Source: Symbiodinium natans (Eukaryota; Sar; Dinophyceae; Suessiales; Symbiodiniaceae). From it: DNA of 32,500 nucleotides. A program made the position numbers and the translations under genes. Numbering within the stretch: the stretch's first letter is position 1; the number at the start of each line of letters is the position of its first letter. This document shows, piece by piece, positions 26,301 through 32,500 of the stretch. The DNA is taken from the NCBI GenBank assembly GCA_905221605.1, contig CAJNDS010002221.1, positions 192,501 to 225,000 on the forward strand, read 5' to 3'. The notes under the pieces were generated by a model that had not been told where the DNA came from, ran no database searches, and was given only the letters and a program-made list of their open reading frames with translations.

Positions 26301-27375
26301 TGAGTGCAGCCAAGGACAGACGAAGCACGCAGCAGAGAGCCTTGTGCAGGAAGCGCTGTCCCGCGGCATGCACGGCAGCATTCTTCAGCTTGGGATGGTG
26401 GGTCCGGACCGCGTGACCGGGGCATCTTTGTCATAGTTGGGTAAAATTTTTGTTGCAGTTCTAAGGATGCTTAAGCCCAAGAAGGAACATACAATTTAAA
26501 TGTTTAATATTATCGCAACAATGAACAAGGCGTCGAATGTGCAAGACTGGCTCGTTCGCTACGTCTTGGGCACGCTTCAGCTGGGGGTTTGGCATGGGGC
26601 TGGATGCTTACGGCTGTTTCCGTGTGAGGAGGTTGCCAAGGCGATTGTGGCTCCTGGGCAGCCCAGGTGGTACCCTCTACCCTGTTTTTGGGTTCTGCGT
26701 TTCCCTTGTAAAATACCCTAAACCCTAAACCCGAAAGCCTAAAGTCTAAACCCTAAACCCTAAACCCAAAAAAGGGTGCCCTTATTATAAGATGGTTGCC
26801 GGGCTACCAAGGCTCGCATTGATGACGATACCTGCAAGCCTGCTGCTTGCTTCTTGCCCTCTGCAGTTCTCATGGGCTGGGTGGCCTCATCTGGAGTCCT
26901 TTGTCGCCGGATTCGCCACTTGGTAGGCCCTTGGGATATGTTTGTATGTCCCCTTATCATCTTCAGGAATGTTTTTGGCTCCGTGGATATTTTTGTATGT
27001 TCCCTTTTGGAGTGAAAGAGGATCACCTTGAGGAGTCTTTTTCAGAAGGCTTTACTTGCCATCCCAGGCCAAGTTGCTCTCACAGAATGGCAGGAACTGC
27101 TTGAGGACCTGCCGGAGTCCAACCCCATGTTCCCCTTGCGGCACTACTACTGGAGAGGCTTGGGCAAGGACCTGACAGAAGCAGGGCCCTATGGCTACGA
27201 TCAAGATGTGGTGGACCGCATGTTGAGGTTCCTGGATCGGGAAGGCTTTTTCCCGAAAGCCTTGCTGCAGAGGACCATGTCAAACAGCAGGGCATCTGAC
27301 ATTCCAAGTCGTCCATCGCTGCATCGGAGCATCTCGCAATCTTCAGCGCGTGCAGGGAACGACCGAGGTGCATGA
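20394..27375 (+). CDS. Carboxylic-acid-reductase-like enzyme (adenylation, carrier, thioester reductase), 22 exons
   Basis: Exons: 20394-20722, 20838-20956, 21063-21294, 21421-21516, 21633-21716, 21886-22020, 22142-22478, 22621-22711, 22976-23091, 23279-23536, 23649-23798, 23917-24015, 24129-24211, 24316-24427, 24638-24709, 24853-24877, 25105-25687, 25810-26198, 26315-26421, 26530-26649, 26812-26914, 27068-27375. They sum to 3948 nt, an unbroken 1315 codons. The adenylation domain (about 95-860) has YTSGSTGLPKG from residue 501, YGLTE 654-658, RTGD 727-730, DRKKAFFKLSNGEW from 744 (acyl-CoA-synthetase/CAR style) and the catalytic Lys at 841. A carrier domain has LTSVAAV with Ser 892 for phosphopantetheine. 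The reductase domain has TGATGHVG (962) and Tyr1103-x3-Lys1107. It would activate an acid, load it and release it reductively as aldehyde or alcohol; substrate unknown. A segment of about 220 residues before YTSGSTG is extra for the family. Least certain: introns 6, 7 and 11. Confidence 0.88.
20723..20837 (+). mobile_element. Reductase intron 1 (GT-AG introner)
   Basis: GTA at both edges. Ends CTATATCCCCCTT and AAGGGGAGTGTAG are imperfect inverted copies. Splicing gives ALGQYVNGELLW. Confidence 0.85.
20957..21062 (+). mobile_element. Reductase intron 2 (GA-AG introner, family B)
   Basis: GAAAC at both edges. Ends CTTACTTC and GAAGTAAG are perfect inverted copies. The body matches 17960-18119 and 427-526. 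Splicing gives CARNSVDWIVALL. Confidence 0.93.
21295..21420 (+). mobile_element. Reductase intron 3 (GT-AG introner, family G)
   Basis: GTTGC at both edges. Its left end TTTGGTAGCACAGTGGTGCCC and right end GGTTACGGG ... CTAGCAAG match introns 15, 16 and 20. Confidence 0.9.
21517..21632 (+). mobile_element. Reductase intron 4 (GC-AG introner, family F)
   Basis: GCAA at both edges. Ends CTAGGGCCCAGAG and CTCTTGGGTCTAG are imperfect inverted copies. Body shared with 16493-16625. Confidence 0.9.
21717..21885 (+). mobile_element. Reductase intron 5 (GC-AG introner, family H, telomeric insert)
   Basis: GCAA at both edges. The left end TTGGTAGGCCCTTGGGA and right end GGGGCCATCTTAG are the family H ends, also in introns 9, 14, 17 and 21. 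Inside are eight CCCTAAA-type units (21783-21843). Confidence 0.9.
22021..22141 (+). mobile_element. Reductase intron 6 (boundaries tentative)
   Basis: GGGT is present at 22021-22024 and 22142-22145, and splicing there keeps the frame, but the donor would be GG and the cut would fall one base after the AG. The body (22026-22085) is the inverse of part of intron 8 (22770-22832). Confidence 0.55.
22479..22620 (+). mobile_element. Reductase intron 7 (GA-AG)
   Basis: GA at both edges. Ends TGCCACAGGGCTCCC and GGGAGCCTAGGCTCA are imperfect inverted copies. Splicing gives SKGDIVYELPEGSVVEVLQ. Confidence 0.7.
22712..22975 (+). mobile_element. Reductase intron 8 (GA-AG, nested element plus telomeric units)
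   Basis: GATG at both edges. Left end CTCGGTAGCCT pairs with the right end AGATTACCAAG. It contains a self-complementary block at about 22730-22850 and CCCTAAA variants at 22850-22955. Splicing gives CEVAQGWLDLWDSAG. Confidence 0.85.
23092..23278 (+). mobile_element. Reductase intron 9 (GT-AG introner, family H, left end doubled)
   Basis: GTCA at both edges. TAGGCCCTTGGGACATT occurs at 23101 and again at about 23166, showing internal duplication. Splicing gives GLPKGALVKNSALNRY. Confidence 0.92.
23537..23648 (+). mobile_element. Reductase intron 10 (GA-AG introner)
   Basis: AGGA flanks the element. Ends CTACTATGTGCTTAAGAG and CTCAAGCAATTAGTAG are inverted copies with few mismatches. Splicing gives LYKRFQDRLASCD. 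Confidence 0.88.
23799..23916 (+). other. Reductase intron 11 (GT-AG, exact ends tentative)
   Basis: GT at both edges. Splicing gives STYSLVHENYGLTEAGG. A junction a few bases away (giving one or two more residues) also keeps the frame. Confidence 0.65.
24016..24128 (+). mobile_element. Reductase intron 12 (GA-AG introner with 26-nt arms)
   Basis: GAT at both edges. Arms 24019-24044 and 24104-24129 match at 24 of 26 positions as inverted copies. Splicing gives VRLEDFGVYKGTDVPPRGEI. Confidence 0.93.
24212..24315 (+). mobile_element. Reductase intron 13 (GA-AG introner)
   Basis: GA at both edges (GAGC/GAAC). Ends CTTAGGTGCTGGGT and ACGCAGCACGTAAG are inverted copies with two mismatches. Splicing gives AAGYLNRPDITNETF. 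Confidence 0.85.
24428..24637 (+). mobile_element. Reductase intron 14 (GC-AG introner, family H, telomeric insert)
   Basis: GCG at both edges. Family H left end AGGTAGGCCCTTGAGA. About 14 CCCTAAA-type units at 24484-24592. Splicing gives DRKKAFFKLSNGEW. Confidence 0.88.
24710..24852 (+). mobile_element. Reductase intron 15 (GA-AG introner, family G, four TTTAGGG units)
   Basis: GAAG at both edges. Ends GGTAGCCCAG and CTGGGCTAGC are inverted copies. Three to four TTTAGGG units at 24755-24782 sit inside the element. Splicing gives LLECPEVKQVLVHGD. Confidence 0.9.
24878..25104 (+). mobile_element. Reductase intron 16 (two family G introners in tandem)
   Basis: GAGACT at both edges. The left copy ends GCTGGGCTGCC at 24990-24998, followed by the exon-edge sequence GGAGACTCTGCG (25001-25012), then a second element ending in the same GCTGGGCTGCC and GGAGACTCTGCG (25104-25115). 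A skipped 12-nt duplicate of exon 17's start thus lies inside the intron. Confidence 0.9.
25688..25809 (+). mobile_element. Reductase intron 17 (GC-AG introner, family H)
   Basis: GCTT at both edges. GGCCCTTGG near the left end pairs with TTAAGGGCC near the right. Four CCCTAAA-type units at 25745-25780. Splicing gives CVLQLVVTASKLPVAAL. Confidence 0.9.
26199..26314 (+). mobile_element. Reductase intron 18 (GA-AG introner, family E)
   Basis: GACA at both edges (GGACA counting the preceding G). Nearly identical to the loose copy at 10453-10573. Splicing restores the reductase YxxxK as SGYGQTKHAAESLVQEAL. Confidence 0.95.
26422..26529 (+). mobile_element. Reductase intron 19 (GC-AG)
   Basis: GC at both edges. 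Ends CTTTGTCATAGTTG and CAACAATGAACAAG are inverted copies with few mismatches. Splicing gives RVTGASNVQDWLVRYVLG. Confidence 0.8.
26650..26811 (+). mobile_element. Reductase intron 20 (GC-AG introner, family G, telomeric insert)
   Basis: GCTC at both edges. Family G ends GGGCAGCCCAGGTGGTACCC and GATGGTTGCCGGGCTACCAAG. Five or six CCCTAAA variants at 26713-26766. Confidence 0.9.
26915..27067 (+). mobile_element. Reductase intron 21 (GC-AG introner, family H)
   Basis: GCCA at both edges. Left end CTTGGTAGGCCCTTGGGATA. Splicing gives RRIRQVALTEWQELLEDL. Confidence 0.88.
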
Positions 27376-28060
27376 AAGACATTTTGCTCCTAGGTAGGAG
27401 AAGGGGGGGCCCTTAAAAGGGAACCCGTCTTAACCGTCTTCTGGCTCTCTTAAACAGGGACCTTATTCAGCGGGTCTATATCCTCAAGGGTCCCCCTCAT
27501 AAACCCTAAACCCTAAAGCCTGAACCCTAAACCGTTTTTCCTATTTGCATTTGCAAGATGCCACCTTCATCTTCAGCGGCATTCACTTGCAACTCAATCG
27601 GGTCGAGTCAACGTCATTTTCTCTTTCGAATCTAGCGGGTACAGAGATGGGGCACCTGCTCTATAATTATATATATATGTATATATATGTGTATATATAT
27701 ATAGATGTATATTCCATAAATACATAAATATACACACACACACACACCTCATATGGTACCTATACAACCCCAACGCCCCTCATATTCACGAGGTCTTGGG
27801 GGGACTGGGGTGCGGGGGGGGGGGGGGGGTTGGTATCCAGATACCGAATCGTCCACCCCATGTAAGGCTCTCTCAGCCCTTTTGTAGGGGAGCCTTTCCT
27901 GCATTTCTAGACTAGTCCGCAGAGAGACCGCAATAAAGGCCATCATGGCTACCCGGAGGGCCCCCCTTAGAATACAAAATAGAGGGTTTCGGGCTTCGGG
28001 TTTAGGTTATCATGACCTCATCGTCACCTAAGAAGGTACCGCCAGTGTTTCAAGAAGCGT
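27376..28060. other. Downstream of the reductase gene
   Basis: No gene seen. It holds an element-like stretch at 27400-27490, an AT-rich microsatellite at 27660-27745 with a (CA)n tail, and a poly-G run of about 18 at 27815-27831. Confidence 0.5.
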
Positions 28061-28420
28061 CATACTTACAACCCAAAGTGATTGGAGCTCCGTATCCCCT
28101 GCTTGGAAGCCATTGTGACATAGTAAGTCCACTTAGTATCCCCCCCCAGAAACCTTCTCAGAAGCCCCATAACTGCCCATAGCCCAACTTATTAACCTAC
28201 TTACTTATTGCGTCGAAAGGGACCCGAATGTTATTCCCTTGTATAACCTCTGTATATACCTTCTAGAGTCCCTATATGCCAAAGTAGCCCCAATGTAGCC
28301 CCTAAGGTCCATTTTCAGGGGGACCTCGTAGCATGGATGTTTGGGTTGAGGGTAGGGTTTAGGATTTGGGGTTTGGGGTTTAGGGTTTAGGGTTTAGGGT
28401 TTAAGGTTTCTTTGCGATGC
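28061..28420. other. Unique stretch, no gene seen
   Basis: Only TTTAGGG units at 28350-28402 stand out. Confidence 0.4.
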
Positions 28421-28431
28421 GCCGTCGATGT

Positions 28432-28492
28432 GCAGGGCTCGAGTGGCGCCAAGAGCGACTTGGTTTCACCCGGCCGAGGGCCCGAGGCCCTA
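28432..28492 (+). CDS. Exon-like island, unrecognised
   Basis: After TGTGCAG, a frame reads GSSGAKSDLVSPGRGPE up to a CCCTAAA array. Short and unsupported. Confidence 0.25.
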
Positions 28493-28582
28493 AACCCCAA
28501 AACCCTAAGCCCTAAACCCTAAACCCTAAACCCTAACCCCTGAACCCTAAACCCTACCCTCTAAGCCCTAAACCCTAAACCC

Positions 28583-28850
28583 TAATTACCCTCAACCCAA
28601 GCATCCAACTCCCCGCAAAAGCAACAGACGAAGCCCCGCATTTCCAGGGCATTTGGGGGCTCCGAGCCAAAGCGCCAATGTACGGTTGCGGGACCTACCT
28701 GAAGAGCCGGCAACTTAACCTTTTTCCATTTGCTTTTCCTCCAGCCCCTTGCGGGGTGTTTCGGCGGCCGCAGCTGCAATTTGTCTCGGGTTCTTACAAA
28801 AGCGCTGATTATGGATCGACTTGAGCCCAAGCAAGCTACACCCTCAACTC
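28583..28850. other. Unique stretch with open frames on both strands
   Basis: The minus strand has an 82-codon frame (28582-28830) with a CCFCGE segment; the plus strand has shorter open pieces. Neither is recognised. Confidence 0.35.
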
Positions 28851-29011
28851 TAAACCCTAAACTCTATAAACCCTAAGCCCTATACCCTACATAAAGCCGA
28901 TATAAACCTTTACAAACCCTACGTAAATCCTATATAAAGCCTGGATAAACCCTACATAAACCCTGAGCCCCCCAAATCCATGGAGTAGACCCGTGCTCCA
29001 TATGCGGCGCC

Positions 29012-29074
29012 ATGGCGCCCTCGAGACAGCGGCGCCGTTTGCTTGGGGCCACTGAGCTGCCTTTGGGGTCTGAG
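29012..29074 (+). CDS. Possible first exon, unrecognised
   Basis: ATG at 29012 in the context GCGCCATGGCG. It reads MAPSRQRRRLLGATELPLGS before a TTTAGGG array. The Arg-rich start could be a targeting peptide, but nothing follows that confirms it. Confidence 0.3.
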
Positions 29075-29119
29075 GGTTTAGGGTTTAGGGTTTAGGGTTT
29101 AGGGAGTATGTTCTGGTTA

Positions 29120-29500
29120 CTATCACTCCTCAAAAGCTGCACATATCTTCCTTAGCAAGATCAGCCAGCTCAAGCATAGAACCCCTGGAGACTCTCGTAC
29201 TTGTAATCCTGGAAGCTCCAGAAATCCTGGAGACAGTAGGAACCTAAACGCCAGAAACCCTAGAAATCCTCAACCCTCGAAACTGTAAAGCCCTAGAAAC
29301 CCCAGAAAGCCTAAACCTAGAAACCCTAGAAATCCTAAACCCTGACAACTCCAGCCACCCCAAACCCAAACCCCTCGAAACCCTGAATTCCTGAAGCCCT
29401 AAACCCTAAATCCTAAATTCCAGAAACCTTAGATTCCGGAAACCCTAAACCCTAAACCCTAAACCCTAAACCCCAAACCCAAATCCCTCGAAACCCTGAA
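29120..29500. repeat. Degenerate CCTAGAAAC / CCCTAAA tract
   Basis: Irregular units such as CCCTAGAAA, CCAGAAA and CCCCAGAAA mixed with CCCTAAA. It resembles an old array with diverged unit length. Confidence 0.7.
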
Positions 29501-29505
29501 GGCAA

Positions 29506-29588
29506 GCAGCGCCAAGGGCAAAGCCAAGGCGAAGGCCAAGGCCAAGGCCAAGGCGAAGGCCAAGACGAAGGCCAAGGCGAAGGCGAGG
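29506..29588 (+). CDS. Lys/Ala-repeat islet (exon-like)
   Basis: About 13 copies of a six-base unit AAGGCC/AAGGCG that read as alternating Lys and Ala. Such tails occur in linker-histone-like and other DNA-binding basic proteins. It is boxed between a CCCTAAA tract and a 17-unit TTTAGGG array. The repeat is too simple to assign a gene. Confidence 0.4.
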
Positions 29589-29705
29589 GTTTAGGGTTTA
29601 GGGTTTAGGGTTTAGGGTTTAGGGTTTAGGGTTTAGGGTTTAGGGTTTAGGGTTTAGGGTTTAGGGTTTAGGGTTTAGGGTTTAGGGTTTAGGGTTTAGG
29701 GTTTA
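29587..29705. repeat. TTTAGGG array
   Basis: About 17 perfect TTTAGGG units directly abutting the Lys/Ala islet. Confidence 0.97.
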
Positions 29706-29812
29706 GAGTCTGGGGTTAGGCCTTAAGTTTAATGCGGCACGTAGGGGTGTATAGGGTTAGGGTTTATAGGGGTTAGGGGCGTAGTAGTGTCTAGCCCCTA
29801 GATCCCCTACTT

Positions 29813-29937
29813 GGAGGTTCATGGGTACTTAAAACCCTAACTATAACTATGTATAACTGTACTTCTAAGCCCCCTAAGTCCCCTAAGTAGGTTTGAAGTA
29901 GACTTGTAAGTGGCGTTGTAAGTACCCATGAACCTCC
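29813..29937. mobile_element. Hairpin element family A (copy 2) with perfect 18-nt arms
   Basis: GGAGGTTCATGGGTACTT (29813-29830) and its exact inverse (29920-29937) bound a 125-nt element. It is related to 316-428. Confidence 0.93.
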
Positions 29938-29989
29938 CCCAGTACAGCCCTCAAAGACCTAAACCTGAACACCGAAACCCTAACAAAAG

Positions 29990-30900
29990 TTCGACCGAGC
30001 GGGCCTATAAGTAGGTCTTCGGGTTTTCGGGTTTTAGGGTTTTTGGGTTTAGGGTTTTGGGGTTTTCGAGTTTTAGGGTTTTAGGGTTGTAGGGTTTTAG
30101 GGTTTTAGGGTTTTAGGGTTTTAGGTTTAATTCAACGCCCAACCGGAATCAACGCCTGAGCCTTTTGCGCCAGGGATGGCGGCGCGCCCTGAGAGCTGCT
30201 CCGGTTGCCGGTGCACTGGGGAGGGGGGGAGGGAGGGGGGGAGTTTGGGGTTTGGGGTTTGGGGTTTAGTGTGAAGGGGCTTGGGGTTTGGGGGTTAAGT
30301 ACGGGTTAAGCCCTACACCTTGACACCCTAGCAAGGTTGGCAGGCCTGTCTAAGCCTTATCGCCTCGGAAGCCTCAGGAAGTCTGACAGGTCGGGGTGTG
30401 TCACGTGGGCGTTCGGGCTTTATAGGGTGTAGGATTTTAAGGGTTTAGGGTTTCGGGTCCAAATCCTAAACCTGGACCCCAAAATGGGCTGATGATTTAG
30501 GTTGTTTGGGCTGTCCTTCACCCAGAAGGTATGCTTGATGCCTCAAATCAAGAGTCTATGGTGGCTTGTGGTTTTTTAAGGTATACGGTATACGGGTTTA
30601 GGGTTCAGGGTTGAGCCCGAAACCGGCATGAGTCATTCACATGCACGTTGTTATTTCGGTGGCGATGCTTCTAAGCAGGCATCACTAAGATCTGCTGACA
30701 GAGCCCCTAAACTAAAAGAGCCAAAGCCCTCCTTCATCCCGATTGTTAATGATAACTTTCGACCCTACAATTGCCCCAAACCCTCTTTTAATATGGTTTC
30801 TTAGGCTAGTCCTGGGTCCCTAAACCCTAAACCCGAAACCCCGCTTCCTTAAGCTAACCCTGCAAAGCTTCCTGGCTGGGCCGGGCCCACTCGAAACCCT
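29990..30900. other. Mixed repeats, no clear gene
   Basis: TTTTAGGG-type 8-mers at 30025-30127, a G-rich tract at 30220-30275 and degenerate TTTAGGG units. Around 30130-30215 a frame reads FNAQPESTPEPFAPGMAARP and could be an exon; unsupported. Confidence 0.4.
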
Positions 30901-30904
30901 GAGG

Positions 30905-30987
30905 GCTTGGGGTTTAGGGTTTAGGGTTTAGGGTTTAGGGTTTAGGGTTTAGGGTTTAGGGTTTAGGGTTTAGGGTTTAGGGTTTAG
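30905..30987. repeat. TTTAGGG array
   Basis: About 12 perfect units. Confidence 0.96.
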
Positions 30988-31489
30988 CCCAGAGTGCCCA
31001 AAAGTCCTTCACAGGTTGAGGACAGTTTAGGGTTCAGGGCTTAGGGTTGACTGGACACCTTCGGCCCTCAACCCTAGGTGTACGGTGCTCTCCCCCAGTG
31101 CTCGGCCTTTTTCCGCGGCCATTTTTCATCTCAGAAAGAACAAATTCATTTGGCCTCGAACCGCGCGTGAGTGGGGAGCCTAGTAGGGTCTGAGGGTTCG
31201 GCTTTTGAGGTACGTGGGGGGCACCCCCCAGCCCCAAACATAAGCCAGAAGCTAGGTTCAGTGCGTAGGCCCTGAAAATCCGTAATCTCTAAACTGCCTT
31301 AAACATCCTTAAGCCCTAAACCCTAAACCCTTAACCCTTAAACCCTAAACTTCTGTAATTCCTGAAAACAAATCTCTAAAGCCCTGTGTAGCCAGGGCTG
31401 CCTGCGCTTCCTGCGTCAGGGGGCTTCAGGGTCCAGGGTATAGACGTCAAAGCCCTACACCCTAAACTCTAAACCCTAAACCCGAAACC

Positions 31490-31547
31490 CGAAACCCTAA
31501 ACCCTAAACCCTAAACCCTAAACCCTAAACCCTAAACCCTAAACCCA
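31490..31547. repeat. CCCTAAA array before an Hsp70-like exon
   Basis: Eight perfect units ending in AACCCAG, which would serve as an acceptor 3 nt before the ATG at 31552. Confidence 0.95.
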
Positions 31548-31551
31548 GGTC

Positions 31552-31625
31552 ATGGTGAGCAAAAGCGCTGTGATCGGGATAGATCTGGGCGCTGACACGT
31601 CCTACGTCGGCTACGTCGGGAAGGC
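31552..31625 (+). CDS. First exon of an Hsp70/Hsp110-type chaperone (partial)
   Basis: From ATG 31552 the frame contains VIGIDLGADTSYVGYVGK, the first phosphate-binding loop of the Hsp70-family ATPase (G-I-D-L-G-x-x-x-S). Non-canonical residues after the loop (ADTSYVGYVG rather than the usual TTYSCVGV type) fit the Hsp110/Hsp70-like branch. The exon probably ends near 31620 at a GA or GC donor. No second exon is seen in the remaining 850 nt, so the rest lies beyond the window or this is an isolated copy. Confidence 0.6.
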
Positions 31626-31866
31626 CTTTACGTTTTCAGAGTTTAAGGGTTTTTAGGTTCAGGGCTTAGTTAGCTCCTTTAGGGGTTTAGGGCCTTTTCT
31701 AGGGTGGAATGAGAGTCTAAGGTGCAGGTCTATTACCATCATTTTCGGTCTAGGGCTGAGGGTGTTATGGCCCCCGAACCCTAACCGAAAACCTTAAAAC
31801 TCAACCCCTAAATCCTAAACCCTAGTCTAGTTATGTAGTCCACATGAGCCGCATGAGGTGATCAAG

Positions 31867-31914
31867 GTTCCCCCTGTCAGGGACCCGCATCCCTGATGCC
31901 CTCTCCCTGACAGC
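31867..31914. repeat. Short inverted repeat
   Basis: CTGTCAGGGA and TCCCTGACAG about 25 nt apart. A stem is possible; function unknown. Confidence 0.6.
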
Positions 31915-31984
31915 CCGAGACTTTAGGGGTTCTTGAGTTCTAGGGTTCTCGGGGTTCAGGGGAAGTCAGACAGGGATTTTACTC

Positions 31985-32470
31985 AAGCATATATGTATAT
32001 ATGTATGCATTTCTTACAAATAAACATAAATGTAAATAGAATAAATAGAAAAGAAAATGCACACATAAATATAAATAAAAAATGCAAATATAAACATAAA
32101 TATAAAAGATTGAATTTAAATGCAAATTTTCAGTTTAAGTTTAGATTTAAATTTGAATATAAACATAAACAGAAACACAAATACAGATACAAATACAACT
32201 ATCAATATAAATATAAATCCGGATATAAATATAAATATCAGTATCAGTATAAACAGAAATACAAATATAAATTATATATATATATGTATATATATATGTG
32301 TATATATATATACATATACATATATTTATTTAAACATAAATAAATATAAAGAAAAGTTAAATACATATACATAATTTTGAACAAATATATGTACATATAC
32401 ATATATGTATATATATACATATGTGTATGTATATATATATATATGTATACACATATGAATGATTCATACA
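31985..32470. repeat. AT-rich low-complexity tract
   Basis: ATAAATATAAA-type and (TA/GTATA)n sequence to the end of the window. The open frames here (Lys/Tyr/Ile-rich) follow from the composition and are not genes. Confidence 0.9.
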
Positions 32471-32500
32471 CCGTTTGTATAGGGATTTTATTGACATCAT

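Noticed and set aside
27660-27745. Promoter or origin in the AT-rich tract
   Set aside because: It is a plain TA/CA microsatellite; nothing supports a regulatory role.
31933-32471. Lys/Tyr/Ile-rich open frames near the right end
   Set aside because: They are AT-rich low-complexity sequence on both strands with no domain.

Overview
This looks like a nuclear window from a dinoflagellate, probably of the Symbiodinium/Polarella (Suessiales) type. The reasons are TTTAGGG-type repeats throughout, genes cut into many short exons, and introns that start with GA or GC as often as GT and nearly always end in AG followed by G. The lineage is inferred from these traits; I found no marker gene that fixes the species, and no spliced-leader relict.

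Layout. 1-7.6 kb: telomere-type arrays on both strands alternate with short coding-like islands that look like exons; one junction can be joined in frame across a 410-nt array. 7.65-9.28 kb: a two-exon gene for an unrecognised protein with four membrane segments. 9.3-11.0 kb: repeats, an islet or two, and an isolated copy of an intron-type element. 11.05-18.83 kb: a gene of about 14 exons for a 2-oxoglutarate/Fe(II) dioxygenase, with introns swollen by telomere-type arrays; one intron holds a fragment resembling a totivirus-like RNA polymerase. 20.39-27.38 kb: a 22-exon gene whose exons join into one continuous 1315-residue frame. It encodes an adenylation, carrier and thioester-reductase protein, i.e. 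a carboxylic-acid-reductase-like enzyme. 27.4-32.5 kb: more arrays, hairpin elements, a Lys/Ala-repeat islet, a first exon of an Hsp70-like protein, and an AT-rich end.

The most striking system is the introns. In the reductase gene almost all introns look like inserted elements (introners): short terminal inverted repeats, a short direct repeat (2-7 nt, nearly always starting with G) at the two exon edges, and sequence shared with other introns or with loose copies elsewhere in the window. The direct repeat itself supplies the donor (GT, GC or GA) and the G after the acceptor AG, so one copy is kept and the frame is restored. Many of these elements contain telomere-type repeats, some expanded to hundreds of bases. 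I propose that introners are the seed from which telomere-like arrays have grown inside genes here.

The genes all lie on the + strand, as is common for dinoflagellate gene clusters. I see no evidence that they form one pathway. Exon boundaries were worked out by eye from reading frame, AG|G acceptors and direct repeats; no transcript was available.
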